Source: Deltaproteobacteria bacterium HGW-Deltaproteobacteria-15
GTDB lineage: Bacteria > Desulfobacterota > DSM-4660 > Desulfatiglandales > HGW-15
Direction of reading: 5' to 3'
Length of the DNA stretch: 64,000 bases
NCBI GenBank assembly: GCA_002840535.1
Contig: PHBH01000035.1
Location: 1-64,000, forward strand
The notes beneath the pieces were generated by a model, which was not told the DNA's origin, ran no database searches, and saw only the letters and a list, made by a program, of their open reading frames with translations. The translations under genes were made by a program, and so were the position numbers. The number at the start of each line of letters is the position of its first letter. Within the stretch, counting starts at the first letter, position 1. Below, in pieces: positions 27,213 through 35,759 of the stretch.

Positions 27213-28508
27213 CTAACCCTTGCAGGTCCACTCCCGGCGATAGAGCGGTATCACATAGGGACCTTCCGGCACCACTGCGACTTCTCTGTCTCCGTGCCTG
27301 CGGACGCACTCCAATACGGCTTTTTCCACCGAGGAGATGCCTTGAACAAAGATATCCTTGGCCTCGGATGGACCGAGCGAGGAATACAGTTGAATGCTTC
27401 CTGTCCGGAGAGGCTTCAGTAACATCTCCGTTTCCCACTCGTCGATCCGGGCTTTCTCCCTCCCCTCGAGAACGGACATGAACCGCTCGGGTCCTGTCCG
27501 GCAGAGGAACTGCTGAGATTCCACGAATTCCGGGCTTCCCATCCCTTCCGAGCACTCACTGGCGATGATGATGGTCCCACCGGGTTCCAGAATGTCCATG
27601 ACCCCCACCATCCCCTTGATCGCCTGGTAATACGTCTTGTCCAGCGGATACCCCGCACAGGTGGTGAGGATGGTCTTGAAGCGTCGATTCACACGGACCT
27701 CGGCATGTTTCCTCATGAATTCCACAGCCAGGAGATGGCTCTCTTCGATCTCCCCGAAATTCACGAAACCGATCCGTCTCTCCTCGTCAATCACCACGTT
27801 CAAGGAAACGATGCCGCCTACCTCCCGAACAATCTCGATTTGGGCCTCGTGGAGCGGGTTTCCCGCTACTATGCAATTTGCCGCACTGGCATGCTCCAGG
27901 ACCCGGGCCATATGGAACATCAGGATGGTATCCTGATAGGCGATCCCCGGCGCGACCACCTTCCGGCCTCCTGAATACCCGGCCATGAAATGGGGCTCCA
28001 CAAGACCGGTCACGATCTTGAGGTCCGCCTCCACGAACCGCCTGTCCAGGATGATCGGGATCCCCGCGGAGGTTTTGCCGAGATCCACATGCGCGTCCCT
28101 GTCCTTCGCAAAATGATTTTCAATCCGAATGGAGCGGAAGACCTCGTCCGAGCCGACCACCTCCCTCAGTTCCTCTCCTTCATTGGGGCGGTGGAGGCCT
28201 GTCGCTACCAGTATGAGGATTTTCTCTTTCGGAATGCCGGCCCGGATCAGAACATCGATCAGCGGTGGAAGCATGGTCCCGTTGGGAACCGGCCGGGTGA
28301 TGTCGCACATGAGGATGCAGACGCTTTTCTTGCCCCGGGCCAGTTCACGAAGAGGCGGAGATCCCACGGGCGAATCGAGCGCGCTCCTCACGGCCTGCAC
28401 GGGATCGGCAAGCGGAACCATGGGATGCTTCCGAATGGTATGGACATGAAGGTCGTCAGGGAGATCAACAGTGAGACCGTTACGGCCATAAAAGAGATCT
28501 ACCTTCAT
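27213..28508 (-). CDS. larA: Nickel-pincer racemase/epimerase, LarA family
   Basis: The ATG at 28508 (MKVDLFYGRNG) is preceded by GGAAAGG. The 431-residue protein has the LarA signatures DITRPVPN (about 71-78, near a substrate-contact site), and SGGRKVVAPGIAYQDTILMFH (about 175-195), containing the lysine that bears the nickel-pincer cofactor in characterised LarA and the downstream histidine ligand. LarA racemises lactate or related 2-hydroxy acids. No cofactor-making genes (larB, larC, larE) are in the window, so they must lie elsewhere if this enzyme is active. Its place between oxidase and Gcl-like genes suggests it converts the enantiomer the oxidase cannot use. Confidence 0.85.
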   Translation of the reverse strand: MKVDLFYGRNGLTVDLPDDLHVHTIRKHPMVPLADPVQAVRSALDSPVGSPPLRELARGKKSVCILMCDITRPVPNGTMLPPLIDVLIRAGIPKEKILILVATGLHRPNEGEELREVVGSDEVFRSIRIENHFAKDRDAHVDLGKTSAGIPIILDRRFVEADLKIVTGLVEPHFMAGYSGGRKVVAPGIAYQDTILMFHMARVLEHASAANCIVAGNPLHEAQIEIVREVGGIVSLNVVIDEERRIGFVNFGEIEESHLLAVEFMRKHAEVRVNRRFKTILTTCAGYPLDKTYYQAIKGMVGVMDILEPGGTIIIASECSEGMGSPEFVESQQFLCRTGPERFMSVLEGREKARIDEWETEMLLKPLRTGSIQLYSSLGPSEAKDIFVQGISSVEKAVLECVRRHGDREVAVVPEGPYVIPLYRREWTCKG

Positions 28509-28579
28509 GAAAGACCTTTCCATCCCCGCGTCCAAGAACCGGCCTTCTGCGCGGGGAGATGAACTGCAGAACCGGGAGC

Positions 28580-30358
28580 CTAAACGAACTCCCGAATCGA
28601 ATCTATTGCCACGCCCATGGAGCAGTCGGTATCCCGCTCCATGATGATGTCCACTACATAGGGAACCTCGGAATCCGCGGCTCTCTTCAAGGCTGCCCTG
28701 ATCTCGTTCGGGTCTGCGACGCGTTCCCCCTTGGCGCCGCAGGCCTGGGCGAATTTCACGAAGTCGAAACCCCTGCCCTCGTTCTCGGCCACCTGGCCGG
28801 CCTGCTGCGACCCCGCCATGCTGACTCTTCCTCCAGCTGCGGCACGCATCGCGATCTGCTCGGCCTGAATCGCCTGTAGGCTGTCATACCATATCTGCAC
28901 CTCGAAATCCATGTCGTACTGGTATTTCTCGGCCTGCCGGATCAACCCCAGGTATCCGTTGTTAAGAACGATAATGACAAACGGCACCTTGTACATGACG
29001 GCCACAGGAAGGGCGTCCATGCAGAACTGGAATCCGAAATCCCCCACCACGTCCACGACCAGCTTATCGGGCCGTGCAATTTTGGCCCCGATGGAAGCCG
29101 GCATGTCCCACCCCAGGGGACCCGCCCCGCCGCAGTCGAGATAATGCCTTGGTTTGGTGATCTTCTGAAGCTGACCGGACCATATCTGGTTCAGCCCGAT
29201 GCATGTGACGAAAACGGTTTCCTCGTCAAAGAACTCATTAATCTCCTTGAAGACCCTCTGGGGCTTTATGGGGACGTTTTCATAATCGGTCTTCCGCTCC
29301 ATTTTGGATCTGATCTGGGCTATGTCGATCTTCTTGGGATGCGGTTTGACTTTGCGCCGCTTCATCTCATCGAGAAGCGCGTTAAGGGTCAGCTTGGCGT
29401 CCGCGCAGATGCCCAGATCGGGCATGATGTTCTTGCCCAGCTGACCAGGATCCACGTCCACATGAATGAATTTGCGATTCCCTTTATAGACCTTGAGATC
29501 CCCTGTGTGGCGGTCATTGAAGCGCGCGCCCACCGCGAGAACAAGCGTGCTCTCCAGAAATACCTGATTTCCTGAGCGGGTGTTGCACTGGATTCCCACG
29601 TGCCCGGCCATGAGCGGATGGTTCCAGGGAATCCCGCTCTTGCCCATGTAGGAGGTGACCACAGGAATCTGGAGCATTTCAGCAAGCGATATGAATTCCT
29701 TGCACGCGTCCGCAAGAATGACCCCGCCACCCAGAAGCAGGACGGGCCGGTCTGCAGAAAGAAGCATGTCCGCGGCTTTCCGGATCTGCCTCGGGTTCGG
29801 CTCCATGCGAAGAATCGGCAGGGGTGCATCTGTCTCCGGATCGTATTCGATCTCCTCTTTCTGAACATCCAGCGGAAGGTCGATCAATACCGGGCCGGGC
29901 CGCCCCTCGCGCATGATCTTGAAGGCCTCTCGAAAGACCCAGGGGACCATTGCCGGGTCCTTTATACAATAGGATTTCTTGACCACCGGTTTTACTATCG
30001 CGGCAATATCGACAGCCTGAAAGGCCTCCCGATCGAGCTGCGCCCGCACATTCTGGCCTGTTAACGCAAGAAGCGGGATCGAGTCGACCTGAGCGGTATA
30101 GAGTCCGGTGACAAAGTTGCTTGCACCCGGGCCGGAGGTCGCGGCGCAAACGCCCACGGTGTTAAGAGCGCGGGCATATCCGTCCGCCATGTGAATAGCG
30201 CTCTCTTCATGCCGGGTGACCATGTGTTTGATGGTCCCGAGATCTTTCAGCGCCCTGTACAGGGGGAGAATCCCTGCACCCGGAATACCGAAGATATATT
30301 TGACGCCTTCGCTTTCAAGGATCCGAACTGCTGCCGCCATTGTGGTCATCTTAGCCAT
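28580..30358 (-). CDS. Glyoxylate carboligase-like thiamine-diphosphate enzyme with Glu51
   Basis: The ATG at 30358 (MAKMTTMAAAV) has AAAGGAGAGAGG upstream. The 592-residue protein aligns without gaps to E. coli Gcl over the N-terminus and shares MAKM at the start, NVPIKPQRV (about 375-383), CGGAGPLGWDMPASIGA, GDFGFQF and NNGYLGLIRQ. Gcl condenses two glyoxylates into tartronate semialdehyde plus CO2. E. coli Gcl has Val at position 51 in place of the glutamate that activates TPP in nearly all other family members. Here residue 51 is Glu (VTRHEESAIHMADG), as in acetolactate synthase. It could be an ancestral-type Gcl or an enzyme with another 2-oxo acid substrate. An IclR regulator lies upstream, as for many gcl operons. 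Confidence 0.8.
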   Translation of the reverse strand: MAKMTTMAAAVRILESEGVKYIFGIPGAGILPLYRALKDLGTIKHMVTRHEESAIHMADGYARALNTVGVCAATSGPGASNFVTGLYTAQVDSIPLLALTGQNVRAQLDREAFQAVDIAAIVKPVVKKSYCIKDPAMVPWVFREAFKIMREGRPGPVLIDLPLDVQKEEIEYDPETDAPLPILRMEPNPRQIRKAADMLLSADRPVLLLGGGVILADACKEFISLAEMLQIPVVTSYMGKSGIPWNHPLMAGHVGIQCNTRSGNQVFLESTLVLAVGARFNDRHTGDLKVYKGNRKFIHVDVDPGQLGKNIMPDLGICADAKLTLNALLDEMKRRKVKPHPKKIDIAQIRSKMERKTDYENVPIKPQRVFKEINEFFDEETVFVTCIGLNQIWSGQLQKITKPRHYLDCGGAGPLGWDMPASIGAKIARPDKLVVDVVGDFGFQFCMDALPVAVMYKVPFVIIVLNNGYLGLIRQAEKYQYDMDFEVQIWYDSLQAIQAEQIAMRAAAGGRVSMAGSQQAGQVAENEGRGFDFVKFAQACGAKGERVADPNEIRAALKRAADSEVPYVVDIIMERDTDCSMGVAIDSIREFV

Positions 30359-30500
30359 GGCCTCTCTCCTTTCTCGGTTGATATGATGTAAGGCTGCCGC
30401 GCGAGCGGTGTTGAACGGTGGTGGCACGGACAGACCCTGGTCGCTTTCGGCGCCGCGCGCGGTCCCCCCGCTCCGCAGGTTTCAGGAACGCATGAGGAAC

Positions 30501-31259
30501 TCATAAGGTGCTCGTGAAGCCCAACTCCCTGGAAATGGCAAGAGCGCAGGACTTTACCATTTTTGCAAAATACTTGATCTTGGCCGGGGTTATCCTCATG
30601 GCCGCGCCCGTGATCGAAACGGCCCCGGCCGGCCTTCCACGATGATCCCACACCAGAGCCGCCACACATCGAACTCCCTTTTCCATTTCCTCGTTGTCCA
30701 CGGAATAACCGGCTGCCCGGATCTGAACCAGTTCATCCATCAGCTTGCGGCGATCGATGATCGTCTCGGGGGTATGCGGGATCAGCAGAATTCGGTCCAG
30801 ATAGACTTCCACTTCGGCTCGGGGCCAGTGGCTGAGAAACATCTTTCCCACGCCGGTGCAATAAAGAGGTACGCGTGCTCCGGGCCTGGTGAAAAGCTGG
30901 AGCATGGAATAGTTGCTCCGCACATGATCCAGATAGGCCACATATTCCCCGTCCTGGACGGCCAGGTTCACCGACTCCCTGGATTCGGCCATCAGCTTTT
31001 CCAGGTGAGGTCTTGCGATGCCGGTGAGGTTGAACTGCTGCTGGACCTTCGTTCCCAGTTCAAGAAACTGAATCGAAAGGGAAAGCTTCTTGGTCTCCGA
31101 ATCCTGCTTGATGTACTTGCGCAGGATCAGTGTGGAGGTGATTCTATGGACGGTTGGAGGAGGATAGCCTGTCTGCGCAGAAAGCTCGCGGATGCCGATG
31201 CCCCCGGACTTGGCCAGCGCCTCGATGATGTCCAGCACCTTGTGGAGCGATTTCATCAT
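30501..31259 (-). CDS. IclR-family transcriptional regulator
   Basis: This 252-residue protein has an N-terminal winged helix (about 5-65, with GIGIRELSAQTGYPPPTVHRI as the recognition region, quoted here by its ends GIRELS and TVHRI) and a C-terminal IclR effector domain with VPLYCTGVGKMFLSHW and GVRCVAALVWDHRGRPAGAVSITG. It is the first gene of the minus-strand unit with Gcl-like, LarA and oxidase genes, separated by 142 bp. IclR proteins commonly control glyoxylate or aromatic-acid genes, and local control of this unit is likely. Confidence 0.85.
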   Translation of the reverse strand: MMKSLHKVLDIIEALAKSGGIGIRELSAQTGYPPPTVHRITSTLILRKYIKQDSETKKLSLSIQFLELGTKVQQQFNLTGIARPHLEKLMAESRESVNLAVQDGEYVAYLDHVRSNYSMLQLFTRPGARVPLYCTGVGKMFLSHWPRAEVEVYLDRILLIPHTPETIIDRRKLMDELVQIRAAGYSVDNEEMEKGVRCVAALVWDHRGRPAGAVSITGAAMRITPAKIKYFAKMVKSCALAISRELGFTSTL

Positions 31260-31327
31260 TGTTCCACATTACGGAATACGATTTTGAATTACGATATACA
31301 TGTTTCTACATTTGGCGGGAGACCATG
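31260..31327. promoter_or_regulatory. Upstream region of the IclR gene with TTCC-N7-GGAA inverted repeat
   Basis: The 68-bp gap holds TTCCACATTACGGAA (31262-31276), an inverted TTCC/GGAA pair directly before the start codon, plus a repeated ATTACG. It could be an autoregulatory IclR site. The spacing is guessed from family habits only. Confidence 0.3.
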
Positions 31328-32020
31328 TCAAGGTTTTTGTCTTTTGCAGATTACCAGATAGGCGCCGAAGGGCTTCGCCCATTTCCGAAGGAGCGGCTCC
31401 AGCCTGCTGAAGCAGGGAATAAGCCAGTCCGGAATTCCCGGAGGGGCGAAAACGGAAGTGGTCCATGCAGCGGATCCGAAAAGATGAAGCATCTCTATAT
31501 AAGAATAGAAGCGGCAGTGCGTGAAAATGGAATCCCTGAACCAGGAGAGCACTCTCCGTCTCGCAGCCCAGATACTCCACTTGTTCAAAACGCCTACAAC
31601 GATGCGCCCGCCGGGCCTGCATACCCTCGTCATCTCCTGGACGGCGAGGACAGGATTCTCGAAGAACTCAAAGGCCGTGACCGAAAGAACCAGGTCAAAA
31701 AAGCCAGCCGGAAAAGGAAGCGCTTCACCCGAAGCGGTGACGAGTTTCAGCTTTATCCCCTTCTCCAGTGCTTTCCTTCTTCCCTGGAGCAGCATCTTGA
31801 GACCGATATCCAGTCCGGTGCAGTCAAGCCCCCTCTCGGCCAGTTCGATCAGGTAATTGGCCGTCCCGGTCCCGATATCAAGGACCTTCTCTCCGGGCAC
31901 GGGCCGGGCCAGCGTCCAGGTGACATCCTTCTCCCATCTATCGACGGCACCACCCAACGGGGTGGTGAACCAGGCATCGTACTTTTCAGTGATATTGTCA
32001 AAATCCATCGGAGGGTTCAA
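31328..32020 (-). CDS. Class I SAM-dependent methyltransferase (UbiE-like)
   Basis: This 230-residue protein has motif I VLDIGTGTANYLIELAERG (about 46-64), an acidic strand GLDIG, and the post-motif segment LPFPAGFFDLVLSV (about 98-111) typical of methyltransferase-11/UbiE-type enzymes. The frame starts with TTG at 32020, overlapping the upstream regulator stop (TGA at 32019-32017); an ATG at 32008 is the alternative, but neither has a strong ribosome site. Coupling to the sigma-54 activator gene is likely. The substrate is unknown. Confidence 0.75.
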   Translation of the reverse strand: MNPPMDFDNITEKYDAWFTTPLGGAVDRWEKDVTWTLARPVPGEKVLDIGTGTANYLIELAERGLDCTGLDIGLKMLLQGRRKALEKGIKLKLVTASGEALPFPAGFFDLVLSVTAFEFFENPVLAVQEMTRVCRPGGRIVVGVLNKWSIWAARRRVLSWFRDSIFTHCRFYSYIEMLHLFGSAAWTTSVFAPPGIPDWLIPCFSRLEPLLRKWAKPFGAYLVICKRQKP

Positions 32021-34503
32021 CTGCTCGGGGTCTGAGTCCTGTACCGTTCGGCGGGCACGTACCTGGTGGACGGGCCGCTCCCCGTTTTGTCGAGAAGTCC
32101 CTTCTTGACCAGATTTTGGAGATCATAGATGGCGGTCCTGGATGGGACACTGGACCCGATAATCCACTGGTATTCCACACGGCTGATACTCCCCTTTTCA
32201 ATGATGAAGGGATAGGCCTTTCTCTGCCGCTCGTTCATTGGAGGAACGCCGGCCTTCGCCACTTCATCTGTAATCTCGGCATCCTTCACCTGCGTCGCCC
32301 GGGTTTCGGAATGCGGTTCGCATTCCGTCTCCCCCCCCGCATCCAGCAAAATGTCTTCGGCCTGGATGACCGGTCCCTCGGCCATAATCACTGCCCTGGT
32401 CAGACAGTTCATAAGCTCTCGAACATTTCCGGGCCACTGGTAGTTCTTCATTCTTTCCAGCGCCCCCTTGCTCATTCTGAGCTTTTCCTTGTGCGAAAGC
32501 CTCTTTGCCTGATCGAAATAGTGTTTCACCAGAAGAGGGATATCCTCTCTGATCTCTCTCAGGGAGGGTGTTTGAATGGTAATGACCTTGAGTCGAAAAT
32601 AGAGATCATGCCGGAATCTGCCCTGGGCGACGAGCGCCTTCAAGTCCGCGTTGGTTGCGGCGATCACACGGACATCAACCCCGAACTCTCTGTCGCTTCC
32701 CAGGGGTCTGAACATTCTCTGGGACAATGCGCGAAGCAATGCTTGCTGAACAGAAGGCGAGGCCGTCTGTATTTCATCCAGAAAGAGAATGCCTTCATCT
32801 GCCTCCAGGAACGCCCCCTTTCGGTCCTTCTTGGCTTCGGTAAAAGCCCCCGGGACATGACCGAATAAGCTGTCCAGCAGAAGGTTCTCATCCAGTTCGC
32901 CGCAGTTGATGCAGACCAGCGGCTTTTCCGCCCTCCTGCCGTACCTGTGAATGGCTTCGGCAGCCAGCTGCTTGCCCGTTCCTGTTTCTCCCACAATGAG
33001 CACATCCGCATCGAAGCCGGCTGCTTTCAGAATTTCCGCCCTGAGGCTTTCAACCCTTGCGCCGTTCCCGATTATTCCTGCTACCTCGAGGCCTGAGAGT
33101 TGGCGAGGGATTTGATTTTCCTTCTCTATATCGGCGCTTATCCGGAGGACGGCTTCCTCTCGCAGTCGTTCGCTGATTCTGATCTGCTCAAGCTGTTGTT
33201 TAATCCTCGCAATCAGGGCATTGATGCTGTCTTTCAGGAGGTCGGTTTCGTAGCCGGCACCAGGGACCTGCAGGTACTCCATCCGCCCGCTCTGCTGCAT
33301 GCTGTCCACAGCACGTGTGAGATCTGAAAGCGGCCTTGTAATATAATGGGCAAGAGAGACGATTACGACAGCCAGGACCAAAATTGCCGCAAGCGTGACG
33401 AGAGAAATCACCCCGACCTGTTTGTAGACGATCGCCTCGGTCATCCTGCTTCTGTCGACGAATGCTACTCCTCCATAAACCAAGGGCGGCTTGTTGTTGG
33501 CGGTCATGAACATGACAGGCCCAAAGGCACAGAAGTGCTCTTTGAAGGTGGGGCTCTGAATCTCCAGGTTGGCCGTCTTTGTGACGCCGTACTTTCCCTG
33601 CTTCACCCCCTCAATCATGCCCCAGAAGCTGTCAATGCTCTTATCAGGCTTGAAAGCTGCGCCATTCTCGGGATTTCCAAGAATTCCGTCGTAGCCGTAT
33701 CTGGCCAGCTCCGTACTAAAACCGCTCTTTGGCTCCTTTGGATTTCCCGAGTCAAACAGTATCCACCCATCGGCATCAAAAAAGTAACTATAGCGTGTGT
33801 CTACTCCTTCCGGAGGGAAGGGAGGAATCCTGGAATCACGTTGGTGATAAAGGGAGGATATTTCCTTAAGGCTTTGCGTCTCGACCGCAAGGATCAAGTA
33901 GCCGAGGGGACTGCCTTGCGTCGAAAAATAGGTCGTTCCGAAATAGATGCCACTCGAGACTGCCCTCAGATTCGGATTTTCAGGGATAGGAAAGGGATAT
34001 TCCATCCTTTTCACCCCTGAAACCCAGGTCTCACCCTGCTCCAATTTCCGAAGGTTCTCATATAGCGCGAACAGATTAGGTCTTATATCTCCGATTTTAG
34101 CCGACGGGATCCGCTCAATGGCGTCACCTTTTGCGATAAAGACCGCATGATCCTCACCGGCTTGCGAGATAAAGGCCAGCATGCGGTAATCGATCCCACC
34201 GATCCTTCTCATACTTGCCAGATGTCGGCTCAAGTCTGCAGGACTCGGTTCCTCTTGCGCAATAGTAAGAAGATCCCTGCGACATTTTTCCAGGAATTGC
34301 TCGATTTCATGTACAAGACTTGCGACATGGATGCGTCCTTCATTTTCCAGGGTAATTCGAAGGAAGCCGGTAGAGATTTGATATGTGAAATACCCCGTAA
34401 CGAGCAAGGTCATGATCACAACAGGGATAAATGTGGCGAGCATTCTCGCCTTGAGGTTCATCCCTTTTAGTTTCAATATCTTGTAGACTTCTGATGCTTT
34501 CAT
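32017..34503 (-). CDS. Membrane-bound sigma-54 activator with extracytoplasmic sensor and winged-helix C-terminus
   Basis: This 828-residue protein has one membrane helix at about 23-42, a Cache-like periplasmic sensor (about 43-365), a second helix (VGVISLVTLAAILVLAVVIV, about 370-392), a HAMP region with RPLSDLTRAVDSM, and a sigma-54 AAA+ domain. That domain has Walker A VGETGTGK near 505, LFGHVPGAFTEAKKDRKGAF near 545-565, and GILFLDEI. The sigma-54 contact loop GAFTGA reads GAFTEA. Instead of a C-terminal Fis-type HTH it ends in a winged-helix-like segment (SRVEYQWIIG...TAIYDLQNLVKKGLL, about 770-805). It is divergent from a small-gene cluster preceded by a -24/-12 promoter, the obvious target. 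Being membrane-anchored and DNA-binding in one chain is unusual for this class. Confidence 0.85.
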   Translation of the reverse strand: MKASEVYKILKLKGMNLKARMLATFIPVVIMTLLVTGYFTYQISTGFLRITLENEGRIHVASLVHEIEQFLEKCRRDLLTIAQEEPSPADLSRHLASMRRIGGIDYRMLAFISQAGEDHAVFIAKGDAIERIPSAKIGDIRPNLFALYENLRKLEQGETWVSGVKRMEYPFPIPENPNLRAVSSGIYFGTTYFSTQGSPLGYLILAVETQSLKEISSLYHQRDSRIPPFPPEGVDTRYSYFFDADGWILFDSGNPKEPKSGFSTELARYGYDGILGNPENGAAFKPDKSIDSFWGMIEGVKQGKYGVTKTANLEIQSPTFKEHFCAFGPVMFMTANNKPPLVYGGVAFVDRSRMTEAIVYKQVGVISLVTLAAILVLAVVIVSLAHYITRPLSDLTRAVDSMQQSGRMEYLQVPGAGYETDLLKDSINALIARIKQQLEQIRISERLREEAVLRISADIEKENQIPRQLSGLEVAGIIGNGARVESLRAEILKAAGFDADVLIVGETGTGKQLAAEAIHRYGRRAEKPLVCINCGELDENLLLDSLFGHVPGAFTEAKKDRKGAFLEADEGILFLDEIQTASPSVQQALLRALSQRMFRPLGSDREFGVDVRVIAATNADLKALVAQGRFRHDLYFRLKVITIQTPSLREIREDIPLLVKHYFDQAKRLSHKEKLRMSKGALERMKNYQWPGNVRELMNCLTRAVIMAEGPVIQAEDILLDAGGETECEPHSETRATQVKDAEITDEVAKAGVPPMNERQRKAYPFIIEKGSISRVEYQWIIGSSVPSRTAIYDLQNLVKKGLLDKTGSGPSTRYVPAERYRTQTPSS

Positions 34504-34557
34504 GTAGATTCCGCTTCTTTAATCTTCCTCGTTGGTGATTTACCCTGCTCCTTTTCT

Positions 34558-34576
34558 CGCAAAATGTCAATTTGCG
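34558..34576. promoter_or_regulatory. Palindrome CGCAAAATGTCAATTTGCG next to the -24/-12 promoter
   Basis: A 19-bp near-perfect palindrome (16 of 19 positions symmetric) lies 7 bp upstream of the -24 element. It is a candidate binding site for the divergent sigma-54 activator or a repressor. Its closeness to the promoter is unusual for a sigma-54 enhancer. Confidence 0.45.
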
Positions 34577-34582
34577 CGATCA

Positions 34583-34599
34583 GGGACTCTTTTTTGCTA
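34583..34599 (+). promoter_or_regulatory. Sigma-54 (-24/-12) promoter candidate
   Basis: GGGACTCTTTTTTGCTA has GG at 34584-34585 and GC at 34596-34597 with exactly 10 bases between them, as required, and a perfect TTGCT -12 box. The -24 box (GGGACT) matches TGGCAC weakly apart from the GG. It points at the small-gene cluster starting at 34669. Confidence 0.6.
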
Positions 34600-34668
34600 A
34601 GCACATCGAATTGAAAGCACGACGCGTCCCGAACCGCAGGTCCGGGGTTTTAGGAGAGAGGAGGTTAC

Positions 34669-34818
34669 ATGGATTCGGATATCCCCCTATGGGTAAAACT
34701 CCTCGGTGTCTTTCTCGCCGCAGCCGCAGTCTTCTTATTGGCCGCATGGGGTATGGTTATTGATTGGATCTCAGATGCTGCCAAAGGTTTGTTGGGGAGC
34801 AAAAAGCGCAAATTGTAA
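34669..34818 (+). CDS. Small single-pass membrane protein (49 aa)
   Basis: The frame reads MDSDIPLWVKLLGVF, then a continuous hydrophobic run to about residue 33, a short amphipathic stretch and the basic ending GSKKRKL. A strong GGAGAGAGGAGG lies before the ATG. It is the first gene after the -24/-12 promoter and is 17 bp from the next gene. No homologue is recognised. The basic end suggests the C-terminus stays in the cytoplasm. A regulatory or stress-related membrane peptide is one possibility, but no function is claimed. Confidence 0.65.
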   Translation: MDSDIPLWVKLLGVFLAAAAVFLLAAWGMVIDWISDAAKGLLGSKKRKL

Positions 34819-34835
34819 CAAAGGAGAGTTGAAGC

Positions 34836-35153
34836 ATGTTCTGGATGAAAAAGAAAAATGTCGGGGGACCGGAATCCATACCCGCATACGTTGCCAGGCT
34901 GATCGGAGATGAATGGGGAAAACTTCCCCGAGCCGGAGATCACTGGGCAGAGTACCTCATGGTTACACGGCCCCGGGCCAATGGCGGCGATGACCTTGAT
35001 GTACGGATTTTCGACAAATGGCATGCCACAGAGAAGAAGGTGCACGTACTGGATTATTCTTCTTTGGACGCCCACCCGGACCTCGTACTTCTCGAGGGAT
35101 CGTTCAACAAGAAAGCGAAAAAAAGTGCGATCAAGGCCAGGATGACGACCTGA
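34836..35153 (+). CDS. Unknown protein, paralogue of the 111-aa protein at 35760
   Basis: This 105-residue soluble protein has a good AAAGGAGAG ribosome site. It aligns along its length with the protein at 35760-36095: IPAYVARLIGDEWGK versus IPTQVGRDLVVNKGE, LDVRIFDKW versus YDFRVFEEE, and LDAHPDLVLLEGSFNKKAKKS versus LDQSQKLILYEGWYNNKTNKA (short parts of each). The pattern suggests a small beta-rich domain. No known family is recognised. Both copies sit in the same putative sigma-54-controlled cluster, so duplication happened within it. Confidence 0.75.
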   Translation: MFWMKKKNVGGPESIPAYVARLIGDEWGKLPRAGDHWAEYLMVTRPRANGGDDLDVRIFDKWHATEKKVHVLDYSSLDAHPDLVLLEGSFNKKAKKSAIKARMTT

Positions 35154-35161
35154 GTGATCTC

Positions 35162-35260
35162 ATGAAAAGCAGGAGGAAGGAAAAATCATCGAGGCCTGGA
35201 AAGAATGCATCCGGAAAAAGACCAAAGCTTTCCGACAAAAGGGTGATGGCTCTTCGATAA
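35162..35260 (+). CDS. Possible small basic peptide (32 aa)
   Basis: The frame starts 8 bp after the previous stop and encodes MKSRRKEKSSRPGKNASGKR... with about 12 lysine or arginine residues of 32. There is no convincing ribosome site, though re-initiation after the previous gene is possible. It may be non-coding or a nucleic-acid-binding peptide. Composition alone supports it. Confidence 0.3.
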   Translation: MKSRRKEKSSRPGKNASGKRPKLSDKRVMALR

Positions 35261-35310
35261 GAAATTACTTCCTGGGCAAAGGAATGCAAATCATCCCAAA
35301 AGGAGTTCTC

Positions 35311-35676
35311 ATGGACAACATAATATCAAAAAAATTCGGCAGCTTACTTATTATTGCGTTGTTGACCTTGCCACTGACCGGGTGCGACAATCCGCCTTGG
35401 GAAAGTGGAATGGTTCTCGCGCTCAAGGTAGAAACTCCCAAAAATGGCGCCACGGTTACTACGTCTCCCGTAGTGGTCAGTGGCCGAGTGAATGGAAGCC
35501 AGGCCGCGGGGGCAAAGGTGACAGTGAATGGCGCAGATGTTCCTATAAAGGATAAAAAGTTCTCGGGCAGTGTCCAGCTCAAGGAGGGGACAAACCTCCT
35601 TAATGTTGCCGCTTCATCCAGTGGGGCCAATTTAAAAGAAAGTGTGACCGTCACCTATACGCCGGCTAAGCAGTAA
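35311..35676 (+). CDS. Lipoprotein with an Ig-like beta-sandwich domain
   Basis: The ATG at 35311 (MDNIISKKFGS) has AAAGGAG at the right distance; the in-frame ATG at 35284 lacks one. The 121-residue precursor has a signal peptide ending in the lipobox LTGC (cysteine near residue 24), then a domain with LALKVETPKNGATVTTSPVVVSG, GSQAAGAKVTVNG and LKEGTNLLNVAASSSG. This is the repeat pattern of bacterial Ig-like/glucodextranase-N type domains often found on surface proteins. It is expected at the outer membrane. It shares the cluster with cytoplasmic-looking unknown proteins, so the system spans the envelope. Confidence 0.75.
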   Translation: MDNIISKKFGSLLIIALLTLPLTGCDNPPWESGMVLALKVETPKNGATVTTSPVVVSGRVNGSQAAGAKVTVNGADVPIKDKKFSGSVQLKEGTNLLNVAASSSGANLKESVTVTYTPAKQ

Positions 35677-35759
35677 TTAGCACCCTTTAACCGTGATCAA
35701 GAAAGGTGAACAAGGCAGGGAACACTGTCTGATTCATTTTCATGCAGGAGGGATGAAAA

